NCBI GenBank assembly: GCA_041392475.1
Contig: JAWKLZ010000001.1
Coordinates: 1,302,001 to 1,366,000 of the forward strand
DNA: 64,000 bases
From: Chitinophagales bacterium
GTDB taxonomy: Bacteria > Bacteroidota > Bacteroidia > Chitinophagales > UBA2359
Direction of reading: 5' to 3'
Part shown: piece after piece, positions 27,816 to 36,552 of the stretch
How positions within the stretch are numbered: position 1 is the stretch's first letter
Layout: every line of letters starts with the position of its first letter
The notes under the pieces: model-generated
Databases searched by the model: none
What the model saw: the letters and a program-made list of their open reading frames with translations, nothing else
Told to the model about the DNA's origin: nothing
Program-made: the position numbers and the translations under genes

Positions 27816-28601
27816 ATGAAACCTATTAATATATCAGCCAAACTAGATGCTTTTGAGCGAATTTTGACAATAATGGACGAATTGCGTGAAAAATGTCCTT
27901 GGGATAAAAAACAAACCATAGAAAGTCTGCGAACATTGACCATTGAAGAGACCTATGAATTGACAGATGCCATTACCGAAAAAAACATGCAAGGTATCAA
28001 AGAAGAATTGGGTGATTTGTTGCTGCATATTGTTTTTTATGCTAAAATAGGTGAAGAGCAAAATGATTTTGACATAGCATCTATTATCAATAGTTTATGT
28101 GAAAAACTTATCAAACGACATCCTCATGTGTATGGCGATGTGAATGTAAAGGATGATAAAGAAGTACAGACCAATTGGGAGGCATTGAAATTGAAGGAAG
28201 GTAAAACTTCGGCACTACAAGGCGTACCCAAATCACTCCCTGCTTTGGTAAAAGCTATTCGTATTCAAGAAAAAGCTAAAAAAGTGGGTTTTGAATGGGA
28301 TACCAAAGGGCAGGTGTGGGATAAGGTAGAGGAGGAATTAAGTGAATTGAAGCAGGCATTGAAGGAAGGAGATGCGTTAAATATCAATAAAGAATATGGT
28401 GATGTTTTGTTTTCTTTGGTTAACTATGCACGTTTTATTGACGTTGATCCTGAAAATGCGTTGGAATTGACCAACAAAAAATTTACCCAACGTTTTAAAA
28501 AGATGGAAAGTATTGCTAAACAGCAGGGTAAACAGTTGCCTGATATGACTCTCCGTGAAATGGATGCTATCTGGAATGAAGTAAAAAAAGAGTTTGTTTG
28601 A
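27816..28601 (+). CDS. mazG: Nucleoside triphosphate pyrophosphohydrolase MazG
   Basis: 261 residues with two MazG domains, as in E. coli MazG. The first has CPWDKKQTIESLRTLTIEETYEL and EELGDLLLHIVFYAKI (metal-binding E/E...E/D set); the second has KVGFEWDTKGQVWDKVEEELSELKQAL and EYGDVLFSLVNYARF. The enzyme hydrolyses all (d)NTPs, with roles in ppGpp homeostasis and house-cleaning. One base separates its stop from the next gene's start, so the two are translationally linked. Confidence 0.95.
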   Translation: MKPINISAKLDAFERILTIMDELREKCPWDKKQTIESLRTLTIEETYELTDAITEKNMQGIKEELGDLLLHIVFYAKIGEEQNDFDIASIINSLCEKLIKRHPHVYGDVNVKDDKEVQTNWEALKLKEGKTSALQGVPKSLPALVKAIRIQEKAKKVGFEWDTKGQVWDKVEEELSELKQALKEGDALNINKEYGDVLFSLVNYARFIDVDPENALELTNKKFTQRFKKMESIAKQQGKQLPDMTLREMDAIWNEVKKEFV

Positions 28602-28602
28602 T

Positions 28603-29727
28603 ATGAAAAAGAATAAGGATTACATAAGGGTTGGAGATATGGTTCAACTGATTTTTACCGATGAAGTTGGCTTGGTTGTCGACTTTTTCGATGGAGAAAC
28701 CTTGATGGTAGAAATTGATGGGCAAGAAATTCCTGTGTTTATGGAACACCTTAAAAAAGTGGAGGAAAAAGAAGCTACACCTTCTAATATTGCTCCAATT
28801 CACCTTCCTCAGCATTTGAAGAAAAACCCCAAAAAACCTCTAAAAAAACAAGACCTTCAAAAAAAGAAAGAAGATGCTGCTCAAAAAATAAATTCCATTG
28901 CACAGCACAACGAAATGGACTATGAACCAGATAGGGGCATTCATATTGCTTTGCAGCCATTTTACGATGATAGTGGTGATATTAATTATTTTTTGATACA
29001 CTTAATCAATGATTCGGGGTATGCACTTCAATTTGACTATCAATTGTTAAGCATTGAATATATAGAATTTGAATTGAAGAAAAAAATCAGTGGGCGAGAA
29101 ACCATGATTCTCAATTCAATGGATTATGACTTATTGAATGAACAACCTCAACTGCAATTTAAGTTTAGCTTACTAAAAAAAGACACTACTAAACTGCTTA
29201 CAAACTTTGAAAAAACCATCAAGCCCAAAGCTAAAATGCTGCGACGTGTTCCCGAGATGCTTAAAAGTATTGCAGGTAAAGCATACATTTACACCCTCTT
29301 TCACCAGGTTCCGCCTACTCCTACGGCAACACCCCCTCCTAAACCAGAAAGCAGATATATAGAAAAACTAAAACTTCATACTTTTGAGAACGAAGTAAAA
29401 GAGCAAAATTTTTCTGAAAAAATATACATCAATGCCGAAGAAAGAGTCATAGATTTGCACATCGAGAAATTGGCTAAATCTTATCGTCATCTAACGAAGA
29501 CCAATATCATGTTGCTGCAATTGAACGAGTGTCAAAAGAACATTGAAGAAGCCATCAAAAGAAAAGAGAAAAACATGGTAGTTATTCATGGCATCGGAAA
29601 AGGAAAATTGAAAAGTGAAGTTTTTAGGTTGCTGATGAACTATCCAGAGGTAAAAAACTTTAAGAATGAGTACAACCATCGGTATGGTTTTGGGGCAACA
29701 GAGATTTTCTTTGAGTATGAAGAGTGA
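28603..29727 (+). CDS. DUF2027 and Smr domain protein
   Basis: 374 residues from ATG 28603, two codons after an in-frame TTG. The N-terminus is a small beta barrel (VGDMVQLIFTDEVGLVVDFFDGETLMVEIDG) like a MutS2/KOW-type region; a basic low-complexity linker follows, then the DUF2027 beta-sandwich (about 105-245), and a C-terminal Smr domain with DLHIEKL and VVIHGIGKGKLKSEV. Smr domains are nucleases acting on branched DNA or on mRNA of stalled ribosomes. This architecture is common in Bacteroidota, and its role is not established. Coupled to mazG. Confidence 0.85.
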   Translation: MKKNKDYIRVGDMVQLIFTDEVGLVVDFFDGETLMVEIDGQEIPVFMEHLKKVEEKEATPSNIAPIHLPQHLKKNPKKPLKKQDLQKKKEDAAQKINSIAQHNEMDYEPDRGIHIALQPFYDDSGDINYFLIHLINDSGYALQFDYQLLSIEYIEFELKKKISGRETMILNSMDYDLLNEQPQLQFKFSLLKKDTTKLLTNFEKTIKPKAKMLRRVPEMLKSIAGKAYIYTLFHQVPPTPTATPPPKPESRYIEKLKLHTFENEVKEQNFSEKIYINAEERVIDLHIEKLAKSYRHLTKTNIMLLQLNECQKNIEEAIKRKEKNMVVIHGIGKGKLKSEVFRLLMNYPEVKNFKNEYNHRYGFGATEIFFEYEE

Positions 29728-29855
29728 ATAGTAGAGTTGTCCAAGTTCAAATGATTCATTGAAGTCCATCACACTTCAATATTAAAATCGGGAACTCATT
29801 TTTTGTATTACTCAAAATCAACACATTAACACTCAAAAACACCAATACAAAAAAG

Positions 29856-30257
29856 ACTACAAACCGTTCTATCGCTTTGCCGCCCCACAAGAAGGCAGGT
29901 AAAGAGGAAAGTCCGGGCAACACAGAGCAACCACACCATCTAGCGGATGGACTTCAACTCGAAAGCGTTGGAGATAGCAAGTGCCGCAGAAAATAACCGC
30001 CCCGATGTTTTCAGGGTAAGGGTGAAAAAGTAGGGTAAAAGCCTACTGACAGATGTGGAGATACATCTGTGGGGTAAACCTTGTGGGTTGAAAGACCAAA
30101 TACACCAGCATGCTTAGACGGTTCGCTGTTTGGGCTGAGGGCTGCTCGCCCGAAGCTGGGGGGTAGGTCGTTGGAGGCAGTGGGTGACTGCTGTCCTAGA
30201 TAAATGATAGAAAATTGGATGCGTCCAATTACAGAACTCGGCTTATAGGTTTGTAGT
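29856..30257 (+). ncRNA. rnpB: RNase P RNA (class A)
   Basis: Universal class A landmarks are present: GAGGAAAGTCCGGGC near 29897-29911 (P4 5' strand region) and ACAGAACTCGGCTTATAG at 30231-30248. The ends are set by helix P1, a perfect 10-bp pairing of ACTACAAACC (29856-29865) with GGTTTGTAGT (30248-30257), directly followed by a T-run that should end transcription. Length about 402 nt fits bacterial RNase P RNA, the catalytic subunit that matures tRNA 5' ends. Confidence 0.95.
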
Positions 30258-30472
30258 TTTTTTTCATTTCGAGACGATTTAATGCTTAAATTGCTTTACC
30301 GCTAAATTGTTCGATAGCTGACTTATAGCTATTTAAACATTCAATCATTCAAGAGTTTTACCAATCTATTGATTATTCAAGTTGAAATGATATAAATTGG
30401 CTTATTTATTGTTGTTATTTCATAAATTTACATTTATTTTAATCCATTCGTTCAATAAAGCAAACAGAGAAG

Positions 30473-31861
30473 GTGGCTAATACAAAAGCAAAAATTTTAT
30501 TAATTGATGATGATAGAAGTATTCGACGAACACTCCGTGAGATTCTCGAATACGAAGATTATAAGGTAGAAGAGGCAAAAGATGGCATCGAAGGAATGGT
30601 CAAAATCAAGACCAGCAAATTCGATGTAGTGTTTCTCGACATCAAAATGCCTAAAATGGACGGCATGGAGGTACTCGAAAATGTCCAAAAAATACGTCCA
30701 GATCTACCTATTATCATGATTTCGGGACACGGTACTGTGGAAACCGCAGTAGAAGCCGTAAAAAAAGGTGCGTTTGACTTCATTGCCAAGCCACTAGATT
30801 TGAACCGTCTGCTCATTACTGTCCGCAATGCACTCGATAAATCCAGTTTGATTACAGAAACCAAGGTATTGAGGCGCAAAGTCACCAAAGTTCGGGATAT
30901 AGTGGGTGAATCTGAGGTAATTACCAAAATCAAAGAAACCATTGACCGAGTTGCTCCTACCGATGCCCGCATCCTCATTACGGGACCAAATGGTACAGGT
31001 AAAGAGTTGGTAGCCCGTTGGATACACGAAAAAAGCCATCGGTCTAAAGGCCCTTTTGTGGAAGTGAACTGTGCCGCAATTCCTGCTGAATTGATTGAAA
31101 GCGAACTTTTTGGACACGAAAAAGGAGCTTTTACTTCGGCTCACAAACAGCGAATTGGTAAGTTCGAACAAGCAAATGGAGGAACACTTTTTTTGGATGA
31201 GATTGGAGACATGAGTATTTCTGCACAAGCCAAGGTATTGAGGGCATTGCAGGAAAACAAAATAACCCGAGTTGGTGGCGACAAAGACATTCAAGTAGAT
31301 GTTCGGATTCTTTCGGCAACCAACAAAAACTTATTGCAGGAAGTTGAAGACACCAAATTTCGATTAGACCTTTATCACCGCCTCAATGTCATTCCGATTC
31401 GTGTACCTTCTTTGAACAATCGCCGAGGAGACATTCCTTTATTGACCGATGTGTTTATCAAAGATATTTGCAGTGAATACAATATTCCGCCCAAACCAGT
31501 TACCCAAGAAGCGATTCAATTATTGCAAGCTCAAAATTGGTCGGGCAATGTGCGAGAGCTTCGCAATGTGATAGAAAGGCTCATTATTTTGAGTGAGGAA
31601 AAAATCACAGGTACTGATGTACAAATGTTTGTAACTCCTTCTGGTGGAAACTCATCGAACACAGCCTCCAATAACAACAACTTGTACGACCGTTTTGAAG
31701 CACTGCAAGACTTCAAAGAATATACCGAAAAGATGTTTATCCAGCACAAACTAGAGCAAAACAGCTGGAATGTCAAAAAAACTTCTGAAGTTTTGGGTAT
31801 CCAACGCAGTCACCTCCACAACAAGATCGTCAAATATGAATTGAAGCGAGATGATGAATAG
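30473..31861 (+). CDS. Sigma-54-dependent response regulator, NtrC family
   Basis: 462 residues, GTG start preceded by GAGAAGG. The receiver domain (about 6-120) has phospho-Asp56 in FLDIKMPKMDG. The AAA+ domain (about 145-375) has Walker A GPNGTGKE (171-178) and Walker B GGTLFLDEIGD; the sigma-54 contact loop reads GAFTSA (218-223) instead of GAFTGA. A Fis-type HTH ends the protein (SWNVKKTSEVLGIQRSHLHNKI). It would activate RpoN-dependent promoters when phosphorylated. No histidine kinase is adjacent, so the cognate kinase and target genes are unknown. It follows rnpB by about 215 bp. Confidence 0.94.
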   Translation: MANTKAKILLIDDDRSIRRTLREILEYEDYKVEEAKDGIEGMVKIKTSKFDVVFLDIKMPKMDGMEVLENVQKIRPDLPIIMISGHGTVETAVEAVKKGAFDFIAKPLDLNRLLITVRNALDKSSLITETKVLRRKVTKVRDIVGESEVITKIKETIDRVAPTDARILITGPNGTGKELVARWIHEKSHRSKGPFVEVNCAAIPAELIESELFGHEKGAFTSAHKQRIGKFEQANGGTLFLDEIGDMSISAQAKVLRALQENKITRVGGDKDIQVDVRILSATNKNLLQEVEDTKFRLDLYHRLNVIPIRVPSLNNRRGDIPLLTDVFIKDICSEYNIPPKPVTQEAIQLLQAQNWSGNVRELRNVIERLIILSEEKITGTDVQMFVTPSGGNSSNTASNNNNLYDRFEALQDFKEYTEKMFIQHKLEQNSWNVKKTSEVLGIQRSHLHNKIVKYELKRDDE

Positions 31862-31987
31862 GTCATAAACGTGATTGATTGATTAGTGACTGGTTAGTTT
31901 TGAAAAGGCAAAAGTTATCCAATATCTATGTTCTCCAAATCACACTAAATCATCAATAGCCAATCAATTACAATTATATAACAAATC

Positions 31988-32025
31988 AAAAAGCCGTTTT
32001 TCTATTCAAAGAAAAACGGCTTTTT
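31988..32025. terminator. Bidirectional rho-independent terminator
   Basis: A perfect 15-bp stem AAAAAGCCGTTTTTC / GAAAAACGGCTTTTT with an 8-nt loop, between the convergent NtrC-type gene and the subtilase gene. A/T-runs on both flanks let it work in both directions. Confidence 0.92.
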
Positions 32026-32069
32026 TAAATTAGGCACTGCTCTATTTTCGGATTTCAATTACACCTCTT

Positions 32070-33434
32070 TTACCTTACGACTGCAATAGGATCAAGTGTA
32101 GCATCTCTATCCCAAACCAAACGACCTCTGGTATTGATTCTCCCTCTGTTAATCAACAAGATACCCGCAACATGTGGAGCAGCCATTGAAGTTCCACTCA
32201 TCGTTGCATACCTACCATTGCTGTAAGTAGAATAAATTCCAGAACCAGGAGCAGCAAAGTCAATCGGGCCATTGCCAAAGTTAGAATCACCAGCCAATCT
32301 GCGAGCAGAAGTCATGTTGGAAATGGTAAAAATATTGGCACCATTGGTTCGGGCAGGAGTATGATTGTTGGCATTATCTGCTTCATTTCCAGCTGCAATG
32401 GTGATGTAACGTCCTCTGTTTCCGATACTTCTCAAGCAGCTTTCGATGTCATTGCGAACATCACCCCACAAGGAATCCCACCAAGAAGGCGCAGGACCAC
32501 CCAAGCTCAAATTCAATACATCTCCTCTCCATGCCACTGCACCTGCATAACTCACACCTCTAAGCAATTCTGACCATTGACTTCTACGCAAACCACTCAA
32601 TACTTTCACAGAAACAACTGTTGCGCCCGCTGCAACACCTTTCACTCCAAAGCCATTGTCTTTGGCTGCAATAATACCTGCAACGTGTGTGCCATGACCT
32701 TGATTATCAGTAGGAGAAGGCTCACCTGCCACATAAGAACGACTCCAACTGCTGCTTACTCTCAAATCAGAATGGTTCAAATCCACACCTGTATCAATCA
32801 CGAACGCCCAGTTGAAGAGCTTAGAACCATCGCCAGAACCGACAAACTGGACTCCCCATCCCACATTTTGAGGAGGCATTGGGCTACTGACCATCATTTC
32901 AGGAGAAGCAGAACTGTCAAAATTCACATAAATATCCTGTCCAATAGACTGAACCAATTCGCTTCCTTTTGCCCGTTCAGCCAATTCTTTGGCTTGACTA
33001 TCAGACATTTTTGCTGCAAAACCACTGATTGCACCTGTGTAAACTTGCTGAACTTGTTTGGCATCAATGCCCATTTTTCCTTGTATGATGTCCATAATTT
33101 TAGCAGTTGATTGCTTTTCAAATCCTGCAAAAGCCTCCAACAATTGCTCTCGATTTTCAAATTTTTCGTCAGAATATACATCAGTAAAGGCTGGAACAGC
33201 TTTGGGATTGAAGAAAATAATGTAGCTATTCGGCACAAGTTCTTCTGGTTCTTGTTTGTTTACAATCTCTTCCCCTTCTGTTTTAAGATTGGGATTTGTG
33301 AAAACTGGCTGCTCCAATTTTGGGTTGGTTTTTTGATTGAAGACAGGCGTTTTGGTTCGAGTAAATTGTGCATAAACATTGGAGAAAGAAAGGCTTACTA
33401 AAAGCACGGCGAATAACATTGCTAATTTTTTCAT
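32070..33434 (-). CDS. Secreted subtilisin-like serine protease (S8) with I9 propeptide
   Basis: 454 residues. Signal peptide MKKLAMLFAVLLVSLSFSNVYA; a proline-rich linker; an inhibitor-I9-type propeptide at about 68-170 (NSYIIFFNPKAVP...GFAAKMSDSQAKELAERAKG); then the catalytic domain with Asp214 (VIDTGVDLNHSDL), His247 (GHGTHVAGI) and Ser416 (GTSMAAPHVAG). An oxyanion Asn occurs in AAGNEADN. It lacks a T9SS sorting domain and ends soon after the catalytic fold, so export by Sec to the periplasm or medium is likely. All catalytic residues are intact. Confidence 0.95.
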   Translation of the reverse strand: MKKLAMLFAVLLVSLSFSNVYAQFTRTKTPVFNQKTNPKLEQPVFTNPNLKTEGEEIVNKQEPEELVPNSYIIFFNPKAVPAFTDVYSDEKFENREQLLEAFAGFEKQSTAKIMDIIQGKMGIDAKQVQQVYTGAISGFAAKMSDSQAKELAERAKGSELVQSIGQDIYVNFDSSASPEMMVSSPMPPQNVGWGVQFVGSGDGSKLFNWAFVIDTGVDLNHSDLRVSSSWSRSYVAGEPSPTDNQGHGTHVAGIIAAKDNGFGVKGVAAGATVVSVKVLSGLRRSQWSELLRGVSYAGAVAWRGDVLNLSLGGPAPSWWDSLWGDVRNDIESCLRSIGNRGRYITIAAGNEADNANNHTPARTNGANIFTISNMTSARRLAGDSNFGNGPIDFAAPGSGIYSTYSNGRYATMSGTSMAAPHVAGILLINRGRINTRGRLVWDRDATLDPIAVVR

Positions 33435-33496
33435 CGTTTAATACGGTTTTAAAGGTTTTGTGAAAAAAGTAAATACTTCGTTAGTAATTACAATCA

Positions 33497-33504
33497 CAAA
33501 TTTA
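33497..33504 (-). promoter_or_regulatory. Candidate -7 box of the subtilase gene
   Basis: On the minus strand this reads TAAATTTG (TANNTTTG), about 63 bp before the start codon. No -33 element recognised. Confidence 0.35.
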
Positions 33505-33573
33505 CCGCAATCGACATCGGTTTGAAAACCACATACTTTTCAAACATAGGAGTCTGGTCTGCAATTTGCCTTC

Positions 33574-33786
33574 TTAACTGCAATAATACGATTTGAATAG
33601 CTCACCCTTCAACTCTTCTAAATAAATAAAAATAGCTTCTTTTCCTTCAATGACATTTTCTCCTTCAAGAAGTGTTGGTAATTCAGTATTTGCCACTTGT
33701 TCTGTTTTGAAGGCCAAAGAAAGTTCTTCCAATTTTTCTTCAATTTCCAGTACGTCTTCTGTTTGTGTTTGATATATTAGGGTCAT
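33574..33786 (-). CDS. Small protein resembling the tail of a thioredoxin/GST-like fold
   Basis: 70 residues, no signal peptide. The C-terminal half, with TELPTLLEGENVIEGKEAIFIYLEEL, resembles the cis-Pro (LPTL) strand and last helices of glutaredoxin/GST N-terminal domains, but there is no CxxC active site; the only cysteine is near the C-terminus (YYCS). Similar tiny proteins occur in Bacteroidota, and function is unknown. It is monocistronic. Confidence 0.6.
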   Translation of the reverse strand: MTLIYQTQTEDVLEIEEKLEELSLAFKTEQVANTELPTLLEGENVIEGKEAIFIYLEELKGELFKSYYCS

Positions 33787-34067
33787 TTGTGAATGTTGGT
33801 TTTGTCCGTAAATTTATCAAAATTTAGCATTTCTGTTCTTTTTTTTACCATCATACATTTTAGAATGCTATCCTTGTTTTTCTTTTGCTTCAATTTTACT
33901 ACCTTACATCTTTAGAAAAATAGGAAAAATAACGTTTTAACCTTTCTATACTTTCTTAAAAATTTGCCCCTTTTTATAGGGGAAAAAGTAGATTCCAAAA
34001 AATGTAATGCTATTTTTCACTACAAATATATTTAAATCAACTCATAAATTAACTCAACTTATTCGTT

Positions 34068-34859
34068 ATGCCCAAAGTGAGAGTAAACGGTGTTTCCTTG
34101 CATTATGAACTAGTAGGCAAAGGAAAGGAAACCATCGTATTTAGTCATGGCTTGTTGTTCGACAAAACCATGTTTCACAAGCAAGTAGATTTTTTAAAAG
34201 ACCGCTATAGATGCATCTGTTACGACCACAGAGGACAAGGACAAAGTCAAATAACCAAGCAAGGATATGATATGGACAACCTCGCCCAAGACGGTTTGGG
34301 ACTAATGGATGCACTCAATATCGAGAGTTGCCATTTTATTGGCTTATCTATGGGAGGCTTTGTCGGTATGAGAATCGCTGCTCGATATCCCAATCGTATT
34401 AATTCTTTGACACTATTGGACACTTCTGCCAATAGTGAAACTCATACCTCTAAATATAACCTATTAACTTGGGCAGTACGATTATTTGGAGTCAGTTCTG
34501 TTGTAGGAAAAGTAATGAAAATATTATTTGGAGAGAAATTTTTAAACGACCCGACAAGGGCAGACGAAAAACAAAAATGGCATTCATTTATGTCAGCGCA
34601 CAAAAAAAGCATTGTCAAAGCAGTTCAAGGAGTAATCAATCGCCAAGCCATTTTCGATGAATTGCCTAACATCAAAGCTCCAACTCTGGTAATTGTTGGT
34701 GATCAAGATGTAGCTACCGAACCTATTCACTCACAAGAAATTCACAAGCAAATCATTCATTCTCAGTTGGTAATAATTGGAGGAGCAGGCCATAGTTCTA
34801 CGATTGAAGAACCTGAGCAGGTGAACCAAGCCATTGAAGGGTTTTTGAAGACTTTATGA
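34068..34859 (+). CDS. Alpha/beta hydrolase
   Basis: 263 residues. HGxxF oxyanion segment (VFSHGLLFDKTMF), nucleophile elbow GLSMGG (Ser94), acid Asp in VIVGDQDVATEP and His in GGAGHSSTIEEPEQV. It most resembles the 3-oxoadipate enol-lactonase / haloperoxidase-like esterase group, but no aromatic degradation genes are nearby, so the substrate is unknown. Its last codons and stop lie in the first copy of a 46-bp tandem repeat shared with the convergent neighbour. Confidence 0.88.
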   Translation: MPKVRVNGVSLHYELVGKGKETIVFSHGLLFDKTMFHKQVDFLKDRYRCICYDHRGQGQSQITKQGYDMDNLAQDGLGLMDALNIESCHFIGLSMGGFVGMRIAARYPNRINSLTLLDTSANSETHTSKYNLLTWAVRLFGVSSVVGKVMKILFGEKFLNDPTRADEKQKWHSFMSAHKKSIVKAVQGVINRQAIFDELPNIKAPTLVIVGDQDVATEPIHSQEIHKQIIHSQLVIIGGAGHSSTIEEPEQVNQAIEGFLKTL

Positions 34860-34942
34860 TTTGGCATTGGGTAGCTTGAAAATCATAGCCTTAATTACTT
34901 TATGATTTGGCATTGGGTAGCTTGAAAATCATAGCCTTAATT
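34851..34942. repeat. 46-bp exact tandem duplication across two convergent gene ends, each copy with a hairpin
   Basis: Unit 34851-34896 is repeated exactly at 34897-34942. Copy 1 holds the stop codon of the alpha/beta hydrolase and copy 2 the stop codon (34937-34939) of the PorV-like gene on the other strand. Each unit contains TATGATTT...AAATCATA, an 8-bp stem, so it may act as a duplicated bidirectional terminator. Confidence 0.93.
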
Positions 34943-35758
34943 TTGATAAATCACCGAAATATGCGGTGAGTAACCCAAAACAGGGTGAAAGCGATTGGCA
35001 AAATCTACAACCATTTTTCCCAAGTTGAGACCCAGTCCGAAACTACTGTAAGCAGGATTAGTAGAAATACCTGCTCGCAAAGAGAGTTTTTCTATCAATT
35101 GGTAGTCCAGTCCAAACTTCAAAATGGCTTCCCTATCTATGTCTTTTTCAACTTCTCCCAAAAGTGTAAAGCCTTCTTCTTCTGGGTGATATGCCAATCC
35201 TACTTTTATGAGGCTCGGCAAAAAACTTTCTTCGTCTTGTGTGAGTTGGACTCGAATCGGATTGTAAATAGATGCTCCAATCTCTATGTTTTTGGAGGGT
35301 GAAAATTGAAGTCCCAAACCAAAAGTGAAAGCAGAAGTACTGCCAAATTCTTCAATGGAAAGATTCACATAATCAAAATCTACTGCAATACTTAAATTTC
35401 TTGCAAGCAAACGACTGTAAGCCAAGGTGAAATAGGATTCGCTGTAAGCAGCATTTCCAAAATAAGTTCCACCCAATCCAAAAGAGCCACTTTTGGTCGG
35501 CAAAGCAATACCTACACCCAATAGGTTGAGATCTTCAATCAAGAAACGATTTTCTGCATAAATACCTACATTGAAGCCCTCCAGACTGCTCAATCCCGCA
35601 GGATTGTTAAAAACGGAAAAAACATCTTTCAACGTTGTGCTGTGCCCTCCAAGTGCTGCACTTTTAGCTCCAATAGAGGGCTTACTTTCTTGGGCCACTA
35701 ACGAAAGATGCAAAAGTGTACTCAAGAATATTAAGATGAAAAAATGATGACGTAACAT
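34937..35758 (-). CDS. PorV/PorQ-family outer-membrane beta-barrel protein
   Basis: 273 residues. Signal peptide MLRHHFFILIFLSTLLHLSLVA. The mature start has the family hallmark (SIGAKSAALGGHSTTLKDVFSVFNNPAGLSS), followed by about fourteen amphipathic beta strands and an aromatic-rich end. PorV and PorQ are T9SS outer-membrane components; several paralogues of unknown role occur per genome. At 273 residues it is shorter than PorV and lacks its distinctive features, so I do not assign porV or porQ. It could be a shuttle or barrel supporting the T9SS cargoes in this window. Confidence 0.82.
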   Translation of the reverse strand: MLRHHFFILIFLSTLLHLSLVAQESKPSIGAKSAALGGHSTTLKDVFSVFNNPAGLSSLEGFNVGIYAENRFLIEDLNLLGVGIALPTKSGSFGLGGTYFGNAAYSESYFTLAYSRLLARNLSIAVDFDYVNLSIEEFGSTSAFTFGLGLQFSPSKNIEIGASIYNPIRVQLTQDEESFLPSLIKVGLAYHPEEEGFTLLGEVEKDIDREAILKFGLDYQLIEKLSLRAGISTNPAYSSFGLGLNLGKMVVDFANRFHPVLGYSPHISVIYQN

Positions 35759-35916
35759 ATTTTATATTTATGCTCAACGATAAAACTGGTTTAAACTTCT
35801 CAAAAAATCACTTGCTTTTGCAGTAGAAAAAAAACATTTTTTTAAAAAAACAAAAAATACTGTTACTTTTCTTAGCAGTGTCCGTCTAAAGAAATGAGTT
35901 GAGTGTAGTGATTTGG

Positions 35917-35952
35917 AGTAGGAATGGGGCTTCTAGTAAGCCCCATCCTACT
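35917..35952 (-). terminator. Hairpin ending the thioesterase-symporter-LOG-DinB operon
   Basis: Arms AGTAGGAATGGGGCTT and AAGCCCCATCCTACT pair with a single bulged A across a 5-nt loop. It overlaps the stop codon of the DinB-like gene. The T-rich run is on the plus-strand side, so on the minus strand it is not a textbook terminator. Confidence 0.5.
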
Positions 35953-36526
35953 TTCTTTTTTTCGAGATAAATTCATCCGTAAAATGTCCTCGTTTTTTGC
36001 CCTGTGAGAATTTATCTTGATTAAATACTTGCGATTGATTTCGAGGTATGGACAAACTAACCCAATCTTTTCCCTTCAATAAAGTACCGATAAAAACAAT
36101 CTGACCAATGTGATAGGCATAATGTGCCAATTGTCGGTTGATGGCTTCGAGAGCGGTGTGTCCTTGATTTCGGATGTAAATGATTCGCTCCAAATCGTTG
36201 GGATTCAAAGCCTCTACTGCTCCTAAAAAACATGCCCAACCTGCGTTCCATTTTTGCAGTAAATCTTGTTTATCCTCTATCGTATTCACAAATTCCCCAT
36301 CCCTATCCCGCCACGTTTTTTCGCCATCTTCCTCCAAAAAATTCGTCCATCTCGATAGCATATTACCACATAAGTGTTTGACAATGATGGCTATACTATT
36401 GGCGTATTCACTGTATTGCCAGTGAATATCTGTTTCCGATAGCTGTACAAAAGTTTTTTCACCCAAGCTTTTGTAGTAATACAGTTGCTTGAGTGTGCTT
36501 TCCAGGTAATTTTGATGTAAGTCCAT
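35948..36526 (-). CDS. DUF1572 protein (DinB/YfiT-like four-helix bundle)
   Basis: 192 residues. DUF1572 features: SLGEKTFVQLSETDIHWQYSEYANSIAIIVKHLCGNMLSRWTNFL, then HTALEAINRQLAHYAYHIGQIVFIG, giving three histidines (KHL, LAHYAYH) that would coordinate a metal as in DinB/BstA proteins. Relatives are thiol transferases or DNA-damage-inducible proteins; the substrate is unknown. Last gene of a minus-strand operon, 26 bp after the LOG gene. Confidence 0.87.
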   Translation of the reverse strand: MDLHQNYLESTLKQLYYYKSLGEKTFVQLSETDIHWQYSEYANSIAIIVKHLCGNMLSRWTNFLEEDGEKTWRDRDGEFVNTIEDKQDLLQKWNAGWACFLGAVEALNPNDLERIIYIRNQGHTALEAINRQLAHYAYHIGQIVFIGTLLKGKDWVSLSIPRNQSQVFNQDKFSQGKKRGHFTDEFISKKRK

Positions 36527-36552
36527 TGCAGTGTTGCTTTTGTGTATTTTAT

